A stretch of DNA of 64,000 nucleotides from Adiantum capillus-veneris (GCA_014529385.2 CM043960.1:28239396-28303395), one strand, 5' to 3'; positions 1 to 11,452 are shown, counted from the stretch's first letter. Made by a program: numbers and translations. Notes: a model not told the origin generated them from the letters alone.

Positions 1-1136
1 AACACTATTTTAGTTTCTCTGAAGGTTCCATCATAGATAAGGAAAGTGACATTATTTCCTTCCTCTTTGAACTTTTCACCTTACTTGACCTCTTCCATGC
101 TGCAATTCTCTGATCTCCAGGTCAAAAGACGGGGATGACAAAGAGGAAGAGGAAGAAGGAGGCGAGGATGGTGATCGCTTTCTTTGCTTCCTCCTGCTTG
201 GATTTCTTTCTCCCTTATTTGTATTTGCATGGAAGGGAGTTCTTGATGAATTTATCTTCTTTTTGGGATGGTTAGGTGACTACTGTGTCCACCATCTTCT
301 TGGGGCAACATCACTTTCATAGGTAAGAGGAGGGTCAATTTCATAACTTTCCCTTGAAATTTTAGGATGCACTTCAAAGAGTAGTGGAGTGGGTTTAAGA
401 ATGTTAAGCTAACACCAACTCCTATCAACATTTTCAATAGCTCAATAATGGTTAATCCATGTGCAAGTCCGAAAAGACTCCATTATTAAGACCATAGTTC
501 TCAATGGTGTCCTTCATACCCTATAAATAGGCATGCCAATCGAGATAATAAGTCCCAGTCCCACTTACACTATTGCAATGATCAACTCCAACCTTTCATA
601 GATTACTCAAGGACCTCTTTTCTTAGGCACGAAAAGAGAAACCTTAGCTACGATACCAATATGAGAATCCGGTACTTACTTTAGATTTAGTGGAATATAA
701 TTTATGTAATGAGAGTATTTTCCTTAAAAGAATTCTTTAGAGAAGACTAAAGGTTGTGTCGGGATGATTTTATTGCACATTTACACATTAGAATATTCAA
801 GCCATGCACATAATTCAAAGAGAATGCCACAAATAAGATTGACAACTTGATGAGGACCGACTAATTAGCTCACCACCCTCCAAAAGGTCCTTGTATTATA
901 ATTCTCTCTCAAAGAGAGCTTTGATTACAACACAACTTGTTCTCTTGTAGATCTTTTCTTGGACCAAGAAGAAGGTGCTCTTCAAAATTCCATGGTGTAA
1001 CCCTCCTTCCCAAGCCCTAGAAACCCCAACGGGGAGAAAGAACTGGGGGTTACGACGTAGATAAGGATGAAAGAAGTATTTTCCAATCAAGAGAAATAGT
1101 AATCCATTTATGCTTATTCCATGATCAAGTTCTTGG
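1..1136. other. Intergenic, no gene recognised
   Basis: AT-rich sequence with short unrelated open frames only. I see no conserved protein motif, RNA gene or terminal repeat here. The PPR remnant begins just downstream. Confidence 0.5.
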
Positions 1137-2383
1137 CATAGAAAAAGAACTCATATCCATCTTGTTAGCTAGAGGTTGTTGAAAGAAAACATCTTTCTTT
1201 GCAATGCCTTGGTCGACATGTATGCCATATGTCATCTGCTTCAGAAAACACAAAAAATGCTTGAAGAGCAGCCTGTCAAGGACGACCTCTCTTGGAAATT
1301 TTTAATTGCCGGGTATGCCCAATAAGGGCTGGGCCAAGAAGCCTTGGGCTATTTTCAGAGGCATCTCTCCATATGAAATTACCTACGCGTGCATTTTGAA
1401 GTCATGTTGCAATATGCAAAACATTGATATGGAAAAAAGAATTCACGCTGATATTGTTAGTCACAAGCTGCTAAAAGTAAATATCGTGCTTGGCAATTCC
1501 TTGGTCGACATGTATGCCGAATGCGGTGTACTTTAGAAAGCACATAAAGTGCTTGAGGAGCTACTTGCTTGGGATGTTGTCTCTTGGATCTCCTCGATTG
1601 CACAATATGCCTAATAGGGACAAGGCAAGGAAGCTTTGGGCTGTTTTTAGCGGATGCGAAGCAAGGGCATCTCTCGAGATGCAATCACTTATGCTTGCAT
1701 CTTCAAGGCATGTGGAACCACTCAAGATGCCAATACGGGAAAAAGAATTAACAATTATACTGTTAGTCGGGGGCTGCTAAAAGAAAACATAGACAAATTC
1801 ACCCAAGCTTTTAGCTTGAAGACATGTGGCACTACACAAGACACTTATATGGACAAAACAATTTACGATCTTATTCTTAGTAAGGTTCTTTTGAAAAAAA
1901 AATGTCATGCTTAGCAATGCCTTGGTTGACATGCAAGCCAAATCTCGTCTACTTCAGAAATCATAGAAATTTCTTGAGGAGTTGCCTATCCCATATGAAC
2001 TCTCTTTGACTGTTCTAGCTACGGGATATGCCCAATAGGGGCAGTGCTAGGAAGCTTGGGCTATTTGGATTTGAAATGAGGCCATCTCTCTAGATGCAAT
2101 TACCTACGTTTTTATTTTGAAGGCATGTGGCATTATGCAAGACGTTGATATCGGCAAAAGAATTCACGATAATATTGTTAGACAAGAGCTACTAAAAGAG
2201 AACATCGTGTTGGGAAATGCCTTGGTTGATATGTATACCAAATGTGGTGTCCTTCAAAAAGCACAAATAGTGCTTGAGGAGCTACCTATCCAAGATGTTG
2301 TCTGTTGGAATTCATTGATTGCAAAATATGTTGGCAAGGCTAGGAAGCTCTGTGCAGTATGCACTCTCATGTTCACAATTTAA
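1137..2383 (+). pseudogene. PLS-type PPR protein pseudogene, about four to five decayed repeats
   Basis: PPR proteins bind organellar RNA through about 35-residue helical repeats. Here recognisable PPR text recurs in changing frames. IEKELISILLARG followed by a decayed NALVDMYA block lies near 1137-1245. YACILKSCCNMQNIDMEKRIHADIV followed by VLGNSLVDMYAECGVL lies at 1380-1535. ITYACIFKACGTTQDANTGKRI lies near 1690-1750. The best block, GKRIHDNIVRQELLKENIVLG then NALVDMYTKCGVLQKA and IQDVVCWNSLIAKY, lies at 2150-2335. In-frame stops (for example just after AECGVL) and several frameshifts break every repeat, and no start, targeting peptide or C-terminal E/DYW domain is visible. It is a dead fragment of a large paralogous family; the same wording recurs at 13.7 kb and 23-24 kb. 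Confidence 0.85.
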
Positions 2384-2628
2384 TGCAGAAACATGTGAAA
2401 GGGTCACAATGGTGTTCTAAAACAATAAGAAAGTGTTAAAATCGTTAAGTTGAGTTTAACTATAATTATATAAGGTGAAGCAGTGTTCGGGAATGTCTCT
2501 TTTATTAAGCGATCGAGTGTCCTCTTCGCAAAGAAGCAAACCAAAAACAAATTTTTTGAAATTTGTAGGATTTTTGAACTAAGTTTTGACATCATTGTAT
2601 CGGTTTTCCTCTTTACCATGGTTTTCTC

Positions 2629-2659
<31 letters not shown>

Positions 2660-2830
2660 CACACACACATACATATATATAAATAGATAAATAAATAAAT
2701 AAATCTACATCTATAATTTAAAAAAACTCATTAAAATGTATTATATATTTACTTATTTATATTGTGTGTGTGTGTATATATGTGTGTGTGTGTGTATATT
2801 TATATATATGTGTATGTGTATGTATGTTTG
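2629..2830. repeat. Compound AT / CA / TG microsatellite
   Basis: An (AT)n run at 2629-2652 passes into (CA)n at 2654-2669. A second TG/TA-rich block lies at 2764-2830. Open frames predicted across it are repeat artefacts. Confidence 0.9.
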
Positions 2831-3099
2831 TATATGTATGTATAGAACTTACTAGAATTATGGAAGGTGAGGCTTCACTTTATCATTTGAAAAGAATAGA
2901 ATGCAACAGAAGTCAAGCCATGTGAGGAAGTCAAATGAAAGATGAAATAAAAATATTCATCTAATATTTTTAAACCAAAATAACATTTAAGATAAGTTTC
3001 AATCATCACTAAAAACATATTGAAAGTACACCTAACCCAACACTTCTCTAAGGCTTCTTTTAGAAAGCCAAAAAGAGTCTCTGTGTCTCTCTACCTATA

Positions 3100-3101
<2 letters not shown>

Positions 3102-3141
<40 letters not shown>
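3102..3141. repeat. (CT)n microsatellite
   Basis: About 20 uninterrupted CT units. It is one of more than a dozen long CT/GA arrays in the window. Confidence 0.95.
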
Positions 3142-3144
<3 letters not shown>

Positions 3145-3439
3145 CAAGCGATGGGCGACCTGTGGGGAGGCGTCAGCACATGAGATACGCCCTACAACCC
3201 TGCTCATAAGTCGGATCAATATATGCACATGCATTCAACAGGTCGCGTTCTCTATACATAGGCTGGCTCAATCTACAGATAGTTTGGCACCGTTAATCTT
3301 CATCAGAAGTTGGCACGTTAATCTTCGTCACATACTCCTCAAGAAGCGCTTTGACATATTAAAGTTGGGGTCTCTCTCAACCTTAGGTATTTCAGACAAG
3401 GTTCACACAGAGGCAGTCGAACATGTCTTTTGGTACCTC

Positions 3440-4178
3440 AATCTCCCGCACAAGCAAGAGTTTTCTAGCAGTGACAGCTGCGCCAAAGAAGGACTCCATC
3501 GCTCGACAAGAAGCAAGGATTATGGATTTGGAGACGAAGGTTCAAGAGCTCATCGAGGAGAACAAAAAATTGAAGGAACGCTAGCATAAACTTGAGAAAG
3601 GCAAAGGAGTAGAGCCAAGCTCTACCTGCACAAGCACATGAAGTCAATTCCTCCCTCGTTGAGAGTGCCATAGAAGTCCAAAAGAAAGCTCACGAGGCAA
3701 CCCATGAAGAAATTGACACCGAGATACAAGCGGCCCTACAAGAGTGTCAACTACAAGAATCTCTTGGCCTCAAGGTCCGGATTGGGGGGCTCCACCACCA
3801 TGGTGCACTGACGAAGATAACCTCGAAGAAACCATCACCAAAATTAATGACATTCTTCAACCAGTTCAGATCAAGCCCGAAACTATTTGTTGGATCAACG
3901 ACACACATAGGCCTGTGCCACCCAAGCAGTGTATCCTCACTTTCAAGGACAAAGAGGAGCGGATCAAGTTTCTATGTCAATCCCGACTCTTAAAAGGGAC
4001 AAAGCTTTGGATTTTCAAAGAATTAACCACGACCCAACCCAAGATGAAAGCAAGCAAACTCAAGATGATGCACAAAGCCCGGAAGCAAGGTAAATGGGTA
4101 GTCTATCAAGGCAAAAAATCCATCATCCAAGAATTTCAAACTCCCAAACCAATTATCTCCTCCCCTGAGCCCCCTTAG
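3440..4178 (+). pseudogene. LINE ORF1-like RNA-binding protein remnant
   Basis: Three successive frames look like parts of a non-LTR retrotransposon ORF1. First comes a heptad-rich coiled-coil stretch near 3480-3600 (IARQEARIMDLETKVQELIE, ENKKLKER, then a stop). A second acidic helix (VQKKAHEATHEEIDTEIQAA) lies near 3675-3735. The open frame 3744-4178 ends TAG and contains CILTFKDKEERIKFL, LWIFKELTTTQPKMKA, SKLKMMHKARKQGKWVVYQG. That pattern (hydrophobic strand, charged helix, the 'F+DLT..+...L+.....+..G' signature) matches the C-terminal domain of L1-type ORF1 proteins. The frame changes and the stop after KKLKER show it is broken. No endonuclease or reverse transcriptase follows. The family call is inference from pattern, so moderate confidence only. 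Confidence 0.5.
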
Positions 4179-4179
4179 G

Positions 4180-4677
4180 GTTTTTGATTAGGGTTTTTGT
4201 TCTTTTCTTCCATGGTTTTGATGGACCCTCAGTCCTTAACTAATATGTATCAAACGTCCTCACATACTTGGAGTGACCGTTACGCTTTGTTTTTGGTCTC
4301 ATAAATCATAGCTGACCTTCGTGGACGATAATTAATTATCTATCTATCTTTGTCTCTATTTACAAGTCAAATGTGTTCTAATAATCACTCAATTTATTAC
4401 AACGAAAAATGTTACCTTCTTCATCATGCCATCGTGAAGTCTTCACCTTGTTTTTCAAACTTTAAAAAAAGAGGATACAATTTAAATTATTTGCTGGGTC
4501 ATCTACTGGGTCTACAGCCCTTTTAAACCGAATCTGGCGAGATACCTTCCTCCCTCCGTCCCCAAAAGTAAAATTGCATGTCTCTCTCTCTCTCCTCTCT
4601 CTTCTGTCGGCATCGCTGTCCTGACGTGCTTCGCCATCACTGTCCTGAGAGCCCCGCCTGCACAACAGCTTCCCCCT

Positions 4678-4680
<3 letters not shown>
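4180..4680. other. No gene seen
   Basis: AT-rich sequence followed by a pyrimidine-rich stretch leading into the poly-C tract. There is no recognisable coding or RNA signal. Confidence 0.4.

Positions 4681-4729
<49 letters not shown>
4681..4729. repeat. 49-base homopolymeric C tract
   Basis: An uninterrupted run of cytosines flanked by CTCTG on the left and GACCCCGACCC on the right. The overlapping poly-proline (+) and poly-glycine (-) frames are artefacts of the run. Its true length in the genome is uncertain because such runs are poorly sequenced. Confidence 0.9.
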
Positions 4730-4730
<1 letters not shown>

Positions 4731-6148
4731 ACCCCGACCCTGCTTCTGCATGCTCGGCCCAGCTCCTTTGTCGTTCACCGCCTTCGCCCGCTGGCTGATC
4801 TTGGAAGCCGTTGCCCCCTTCCCCTCGTTGTTTGCACACCCGCCTCAATGGCAATAAGTTGAGGCAATGCAATGCGTATCAGTGAGACCACAAAATCGGT
4901 TTCTCTCTGTGCACTTCTCGTGATGCATGGCCCGTCTTTTCCTGACAACAACGCAGATGTCTCTCTCTCATAACAGCTTTGAGTTCAACTCTCCTCATCA
5001 ACTAAATCTTTAAGGTCTCTTGCATAGTTTCCTACGACGTTAAAACTCTCTTCTTCTCCTTCTTCCACTTGGCTCTAAAACATTTAACTTTTACTTTAGT
5101 CCCTTTAAGCAAAGGTATCTCCTTGGATTCCCTCAAAACTAATGAATCCAAAATTGGGTCTCTCACACTGCCTCTTTTTCAAGTTCTATGCCTCTTTTTA
5201 CAACATCAAAATGATGCACTTTCAAGCTTTTGAAAAAGTTTTAACGGTTTTGGAATGGTCTTTCACATATTTCATTCAATCAGGTGTGATAAGTCAAGGA
5301 ATATTTTAGAAGTCTATGTGTCTTTGAAAAATTTAAGTGGAGCTTGAAGTAGCCTTCAAAGCGATTTCTTAAGAAATCAAATATAAGTAAAGTTTTGTTG
5401 GAGCTCCTTCTCTTGCATCGGATCTGCCAGCTGCCAGGCCTTATCACGGGGAGGCCAATGAAAGGTGTTACGATAGGGCGAAGCACACACGGGGGAGGCT
5501 AGAGGTCTTGGGCATCGAGGCCGGTGTGAGGTCCCCCCGTTAATAAGGCACACGGGGTCGATTGGAGGGATCAACGGCCCAAGTGTATCTGACTATCAAT
5601 CCCTACTCGTTGAAATAAAAAATTTAGGCGCCTTTCGTTGTGCTCCTTGCTCGAGCCCACGACCTCCTCCCACAGACACCCACGCCCTATCCAACCCGCC
5701 TATCATGCATCTGTGCTAGCCTTACAAGCCCTGCGTGTAATAAATATTGCCCCCTCTGGTCGCGTGGATCCGACGGCCTAAAGTCCCCCCACCGTGCTGA
5801 GAGGTTTCCTCGTTGTAGATCCCTCGAGTGACACCCCGTGTCACTTATAAACGAGCCCCCCACCCCCTTCCTTTGTAGATTGGTGCACATTATCCTCCCT
5901 CCTCTACAGATTCAAACTCCTTCCCTATCCCATTCCATCTCCTCTGCAGACCGATGTAGGTCATCAACTGTTGTCTACCTTGTCCCTCCCTACTCCTAGT
6001 TGCGCATCCCATCCCCGCCATCTGCTCTCGCTCTCTCTGTCTACACGCTTGTATACCATCAGGACGCCTCATCAAAAGATGAACGGGAGCTCTGAGCCCA
6101 TCCGTTGCAAGATCATCTGCATGAACTCTCTCTCCCAACCCTCAACAC

Positions 6149-6151
<3 letters not shown>
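4730..6151. other. No gene seen; GC-rich repeat-like stretch
   Basis: No coding similarity recognised. The block around 5380-5830 is more GC-rich and has a repeat-like look (GGCCTTATCACGGGG, CACACGGGGTCG), but no boundaries are visible. Confidence 0.35.

Positions 6152-6187
<36 letters not shown>
6152..6187. repeat. (CT)n microsatellite
   Basis: About 18 CT units. The serine/leucine and arginine/glutamate frames across it are artefacts. Confidence 0.95.
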
Positions 6188-6190
<3 letters not shown>

Positions 6191-6454
6191 CTTGTGGTCC
6201 CTTCTTGCTCTCAAAGGGTCGGGACGACTTGAGATTCCTCTTAATCAAGCATGTCAAAAAGAATTTGGCGCACCTACTCACACCTATTGGCTTCGCCCTT
6301 TGGGTGGCAAAAAAAGAGCAAAAATATGTGTCTCCAATTTGTTCATGTCCCATGCCCACGAGAAAGCTCTTCATAAATATTTTTGTGAGCCACTTTGAAA
6401 AGATAAAAGGTTCAAAAAGAAAATTTAATAGCAGTTCTTGTAGGGGATATTTTA

Positions 6455-6520
6455 TCTATCAATACTATATATAAAGCGGGGAGGAATTCTAGTCCCTCCC
6501 CTCGCCACGTGGTGCAAGTT
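6455..6520 (+). mobile_element. Helitron-like 5' terminus (element extent unknown)
   Basis: The sequence TCTATCAATACTATATATAA, preceded by A, then AAGCGGGGAGGAATT and CCCTCCCCTCG.CACGTG, resembles plant Helitron 5' ends. It is also homologous to the minus-strand terminus at 27666 (TCTATACTATTATAACG followed by CCCCTCCCCTCG.ACACGTG). No matching hairpin plus CTAGT 3' end was found downstream, so this may be a truncated copy. Confidence 0.45.
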
Positions 6521-7200
6521 GCTTCCTCCGGTCCTATTCTTTGCAACCCGGTGACTCTCTCGCCCACCTTCGATAAGTGTTTTCTGCTCCAAGCCACTGT
6601 TTGAGATCAAAGGAGGTGAGCGAGGACCAACCTAATCGATCACAACACCATCTTGGTAGGTACGAGTTAATGATGTCCTTCGTTAAAGAGTGAATGAATC
6701 CGCCATTCATGGCTAGAGCTCCAAGGGGACTCGGGAGTTAATAAGAGCTGAGTGGCACTGGATGCTAGTGGGGTTATTGAAAGAAAGTGAAAGCATGTGG
6801 TCGCACCCATGAGGAAAAGAAAAAGGCTGCTGAAATTCAGGGAAAAAGCCACCACACCTATTGAAAAAGTCGTTTTGAGCACCTACTGGTTGAAAGGTGA
6901 GAGAAATACTCCCCTTTGATGTTCCCCTAAAGAATAGCTTAAGCCCTACAATTTCGAATGGGTTAGTGGGGTTACTAGCAAACTTCTACATTCACCCATA
7001 GGCTAGGTTCCCAAAATACTGAGATTCTTGTATCTCTATCCACCCACTACGCTACTCCTCCTGAGTGAAAGAGAATAATTAAAAAGATAATTATCTTTTC
7101 TCTTTTCGTGCAAAGAGAATAATCTTTGCACAAATCGCACAACTCCTCTGCGAGGTGACAAAGAATGTCCGTGAGTGCCAACGGGTCACTTGACCGCAAA
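6521..7200. other. No gene seen
   Basis: No recognisable coding, RNA or repeat boundary. A purine/pyrimidine near-palindrome around AAAGATAATTATCTTTT lies at about 7083-7100. Confidence 0.35.
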
Positions 7201-7340
7201 GATAATAATCTTTTTCTTTTTTTGCAGAACTCACAATTGTGAGCAGTAGATAAATTAAAAACCCAATTTTTTTAATCACAAACCAGCCATGGCTTCTAGG
7301 ATCCAACATCAAGCTACAAGCTAACAGGGGAGCAACCCTG
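7201..7340 (-). mobile_element. 5'-truncated LINE 3' end (minus strand)
   Basis: Read on the minus strand, the segment ends in the palindrome CTCACAATTGTGAG, then TTCTGC and an A/G-rich tail (plus-strand T-run 7210-7226). The upstream portion (GGTTGCTCCCCTGTTAGCT) matches the corresponding position in the longer LINE at 21.5-22.3 kb (GGTGGCTCCCCTATCAGCC). It is a truncated family member without coding sequence. Confidence 0.6.
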
Positions 7341-7912
7341 ACTCCGAAGAAAGAAATAGGATACCAAGCTGAATGCATCATCTAATAAGGGATCCACCCT
7401 CGCAAGGAAGAGATCTATAAGCAAGCCTAATCCACCACTGGAGTAGGACCCTGATAGAGAATACTAAAGCCAAAAGGGGCGGGGCCCAAAGTCCCCATCA
7501 CCAACGTTGGCCTCAAGGGTTGCCACTGTGCGAGGTCTTTGTCATTGACTTTGATATGCCCCACGAGCAGTAGAAGAATGGGCCTATCACAAGAACACCA
7601 TCAGACAAAAGCTTGACATGGGAGACGACCAGCAGAAACCCAAGGCATCACCGAACCACCACGGATCCAAAGGAGCATGTAGCTTTGACAAGGGAGCCAA
7701 ACCCCATCACCTTGCGTACCACTGATGCACAACCGATTTGCCACCCCTACTCTGCACCCTGACAAGCCAAGGGAACAAACATTGGTTGCCAATAGTCCCC
7801 GACAAGAGGGGAGGGAGGTACGACCTCTCCCTTGAGACAAAAATTAAGCGGGAGGTCAAGAAGAGCAGACGAAGCTCGGCGAAGCTGCAAGGCCCTCTCC
7901 CAGAGGGTACCC

Positions 7913-8068
7913 CACCCTCTCAGGCGATGATAAATTTCGAGCGTTGCTACCTATGTGGCAGCAACCATTGCCATTAAAAAGCTCTGCATTTTTAACATCA
8001 ACGACGCCTGCTAGTGCCACGTAGGGCACTAGCGCTCGAAATTTAACCGCAAATCTCTCAGGCACCTT
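7913..8068. repeat. Foldback / double-hairpin element
   Basis: Two arms face each other: CTCTCAGGCG..AAATTTCGAGCG at 7915-7950, and the reverse complement around 8025-8068 (CGCTCGAAATTT..CTCTCAGGC). Each arm also holds its own hairpin: GTTGCTACC-tat-GTGGCAGCAAC on the left and GCTAGTGCC-acgta-GGGCACTAGC on the right. No target duplication was established. Possibly a MITE-like foldback. Confidence 0.55.
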
Positions 8069-8212
8069 GCCCTTTTCCCAACCCCTCTGTAGGTCAACTC
8101 GTGCCTCGTGCATAAGGAAATCACCCTACCTCAGGTCGCTCGGAGCTCCTTTCGGCTCATGCAGTCCTCGCAGGCTGCAAAACCCTAACGTAGAGCTCCT
8201 CCATGCGCAAAG

Positions 8213-8273
8213 ATAATAATCTTTTTTTTTTTGGGCAAAACTCACAACCGTGAGTGGATTATATAATAATCTT
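8213..8273 (-). mobile_element. Ultra-short LINE 3'-end insertion with target duplication
   Basis: The 11-bp direct repeat ATAATAATCTT (8213-8223 and 8263-8273) brackets a T-run and CAAAACTCACAACCGTGAG. This is the same hairpin plus A-tail that ends the LINEs at 7.2, 21.5 and 57.1 kb. Only about 40 bp of the element was copied, which fits abortive target-primed reverse transcription. Confidence 0.6.
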
Positions 8274-8972
8274 ATAGAGAGTTATTGAGAGGGTGTTCCA
8301 AACTAATTTTAAAGTGCAAAAGTCTCTCCGTTTCGGAATTCAATCTCATCTGACAAAAAACGAGAATCTCTAATTTCAGAGCATATATGTGATGTGGAAA
8401 TGCTGGGCTGGCTTGCATACATTTGCCATTTTTCATATTGGACGCATGTTTTTAAATGAAGAATCTAGTGACCTTGGGATTCAAAAGGAAAAGAGTGGCG
8501 AGGATAAATTTTCTTTCCTTGATGCTGAGCAAGCAAGACAAATTAGTGAATTTTATCTTGGAGTGTATCTTCGGAGAAGCCTTGAAAAATCTAGGCAAAG
8601 ACTTCAACCACTTTAAAAATAGAGCTTTGAAATTGACTTTTTATGCTACGATTTACACGAGGTGAACAGGTTCATTGACTTATTGTGTTACGTTTTATGC
8701 AAGCTACTCAATAACAATCACATGTGATTTATCTGCCGAAAAAGGTTTTTCTTATATGGTGTACTTCATTTGTAATTCTACTTAGGTTAAAAGAATTGGC
8801 ATCACTATGGCTTGTAAAGCCAAACAGATAGAGAGATTGTCTACATTCTAGTGGGTGGAAAGCCCTCCAACCGATAGCTCTACACTGCCAGCACACATGA
8901 GCTTCTCGATCACCACCTTTTTGCTCTTCCCACCTTCATGTGGTTGCTCTAGAAGCTCAACACCATCAACGT
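8274..8972. other. No gene seen
   Basis: Short open frames at 8389-8665 show no domain I recognise. Nothing else is visible before the LTR at 8973. Confidence 0.35.
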
Positions 8973-9262
8973 TGTGACGTGTTTTGGCAGAATGATGCGG
9001 GACACCCCAAAGCCTTTGAAATATGTAAGCATGCTTGTACAAAGTGTAGAAAGGTGGTGTGTGCCAGCTGTCTCTACGCATGCGGGCCAGTTGTGCGGGA
9101 TACATAGTTCTGTTGTTTTTGTACATAGAAGTATCGAAACTTCAAAGTGTGAGTAAGTTCTTTAAAAATATGAAGAAAATTTGAACTTTTATTAGCTTAG
9201 GGTCGTGAGTGAAGAGGGATATTCAACTGTGAAGAAGAAACTATGTGTTGCTACCGCCTGCG
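8973..9262 (+). repeat. 5' LTR fragment of the deleted gypsy element
   Basis: Starts TGTGACGTG. It aligns to 11128-11452 with scattered substitutions and one length difference. It is cut off at the internal deletion. Confidence 0.8.
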
Positions 9263-9365
9263 ATTAAGATAGTGTGAGAGAAAATATGGCGGATATACTC
9301 ACTTTTAAAGAGATTCATGCAAGGAATGAATTGAAGAAACATTTGGAAAAGAAGATAGTCCAACT

Positions 9366-11067
9366 ATGCATGCGGAGCTTCAGGATGTAGAGGGTCCCTT
9401 ATACTTTGATGGGGCTTTCAAGAGGAGCATTAATAAGTGCACTATTGGTTATGTAATTGTGGATAAAGATGGAATTGAATGTTGGTTTGGAAGCCAAGAA
9501 GTGGATGTAAAGAGTAATAATGAGGCTGAGTATGCAAGCCTCTGTTTGGGCTTGGAGGAATGTGTCAAAAGACATGTAAGGAGGCTTTTAATCAAGGTGA
9601 TGCTATGTTGATTGTGCGGCAATTTCAAGGTACATGGAAGGTAAATCAAGAAGGCATGAAGGGCTGGTTTTTCAAAGTGAGGAAGCTGTTAAAGTTTTTT
9701 ACTTCCTTTCAAATATGGCATGTACCCCAAAATTTAAATGTAAGGGCTCATGAGTTGGCAGAACAGGTGTTCACAAAGGATGTGCATGCAGTGATAATTA
9801 GAGAGCCAAGGTATCTTGGAAGGGAATCCCTCCATGAGGAAGAACTTGTGTTGCAAACGGGTTTTGCAAGAAAGGGATTGGCTTCTCAACAAAGGGAGGC
9901 AATCACACAAAGGGCTATGAGGTACGTCTTGGTTGGAGAGAAAATGTATCAAAAGGGGGCTTATGGTGTTATGAGAAGAGTTCTTTACCTTGATGAAATT
10001 TATGATTGCTTAAAAGCATGTCATGAGGAAGGATGTGGAGACCATTTTGGATTGGAAATTACAAGAAGGAAAGTATTGAATGCTCAACTTATGTGGCCAA
10101 GTATGAATAGGGATGTCGTGCATTGGTGTAGAAGCTGCCATGAGTGCCAAATGTATCAAAAGAGAAAGTTGATGCCTGAGCCTTTGAGACATATTGTAAG
10201 CTATGGACCTTTTGAGAAGTGGGGTGTGGATGTAATTGGTCCTCTTCTAGTCACTAGAAATGGAAAGCACTACATACTTAGTGCAGTGGATTATATGACA
10301 AGATGGCCAGAAGCAAAGGCTAGTAGAGGGGCTACAAGCAAAGGTGTATGCAACTTTATCTTTGATTGCATATGTTGTAGATTTGGAGTGCCATTGGAGC
10401 TTGTAAGTGATCAAGGGAAAGAGTTTAGAAATGATATTATCATTGAATTGTGGAGAAATTGGAAATCAAACACAAGTATGCTACTCCTGATCATCCACAA
10501 TGCAATGGGTTGGTGGAGGCATTCAACGGAGTTTTACAAAAGATATTTTTCAAGGTTGTGAAAGAGCATCCAAAAGATTGGGATATGTATTTGAAGAGGG
10601 CATTGTGGGCATATAGAGTGACTCAGAAATCATCCACGGGGTTCACTCCATTTCATTTGGTTTATGGAGAAGGGTGTGTTATGCCGGTTAATGTGATGCT
10701 TCCTTCATTGGAGTTCATTTTGAAGCATAGATTGGTTGAGGAGGAGCATGTAAAGGAGAGACTGGCATCTATGCATAGCCTCTTGTTGGATAGAGAAAGT
10801 TCCATTAGATACTATGAAGACTTGGGAAGAAGAAGGGCTGATGTATTCAATGAAAAGATAAAGGAAAAAGGGTTATGTGAAAGCATGTTGGTTATGAAGT
10901 ATAATAGTGCTTTGGACAATACCTTTCAAACAAAGTGGGAAGGTCCTTTTGTGGTGCATAAGATGTATGAAAATGGAAGCTATCAGCTCAAGGACTTGGA
11001 TGGAAAGATGCATAAGGCAAGAGTCAATGGGATCCGGCTCATGCCTTATGTGACAAGAATCATGTGA
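9366..11067 (+). pseudogene. Ty3/gypsy pol fragment: second RNase H + integrase
   Basis: Three overlapping frames make one polyprotein piece. RNase H (9366-9600) has the LYFDGAFKR entry strand with catalytic Asp and the NNEAEYASLCLGLEE helix with catalytic Glu. After a frameshift near 9590, the integrase follows: an HHCC zinc finger (H..H near 10020-10040, HWCRSCHECQMYQKRK at 10120) and a catalytic core with WGVDVIGPL and LSAVDYMTRWPEAK. A second frameshift near 10450 leads to CNGLVEAFNGVLQK, LWAYRVTQKSSTGFTPFHLV and a C-terminal WEGPFVVHKMYENGSYQLKD module, ending TGA at 11067. The stand-alone RNase H fold before the integrase is typical of Tat-lineage gypsy elements. Two frameshifts and the missing upstream domains make it non-functional. 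Confidence 0.9.
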
Positions 11068-11127
11068 TGAAGCAAGAAATGCATATGGAACACTTGAAAA
11101 TGTTCCATGCTTGTTGGGGGGGCAATA

Positions 11128-11452
11128 TGTGACGTGTTTTGGCGGAATGGTGTGGGACACCCCAAAGCCTTTGAGATATGTTTTTTGATGCTACTAGTGA
11201 CCTTAGATGTAGATAAAGCATGTTTGTACAAAGTGTACAAAGGCGGTGTGTGCCAACTGTCTCTACGCATGCGGGCCAGTTGTGAGGCGTACATAGTTTT
11301 GTTGTTTTTGTACATAGAAGTGTCGATACTTCAAAGTGTGAGTAAGTGCTTTAAAAATATGAAGAAAAACTAAACTTTTATCAGCTTGGTGTTGTGAATG
11401 AAGAGGGATATTCAGATGTGAAGAAGAAACTATGTGTTGCTGCAGCCTGCGG
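11128..11452 (+). repeat. 3' LTR (front part; true end not determined)
   Basis: Begins directly after the polypurine tract and repeats 8973-9262. It probably extends beyond 11452, but the partner LTR is deleted there, so no end can be called. Confidence 0.75.

Larger units (their letters stand above)
8973..11452 (+). mobile_element. Deleted Ty3/gypsy retrotransposon (Tat-like), RNase H-integrase only
   Basis: Direct repeats beginning TGTGACGTGTTTTGGC lie at 8973-9262 and from 11128 onward, bracketing a pol fragment. Both copies share AACTATGTGTTGCTNCNGCCTGCG before diverging at about 9262/11452. The left repeat is therefore only the front of the LTR; a deletion joins it directly to the RNase H region and removes gag, protease and reverse transcriptase. 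The right LTR continues past 11452 to an undetermined end. A purine/G-rich tract (GTTGGGGGGGCAATA) immediately precedes the right LTR, as expected for a polypurine tract. The right copy holds about 35 bp (TTTTTGATGCTACTAGTGAC region) that is absent from the left one. Confidence 0.85.

Noticed and set aside
4462-4872. Poly-Gly and poly-Pro open frames
   Set aside because: Produced by the 49-base C run; flanking codons show no domain.
5625-5700. Possible tRNA-like segment (GGGCTCGAGCAAG on the minus strand)
   Set aside because: Only a weak B-box-like match; no convincing A box or cloverleaf.
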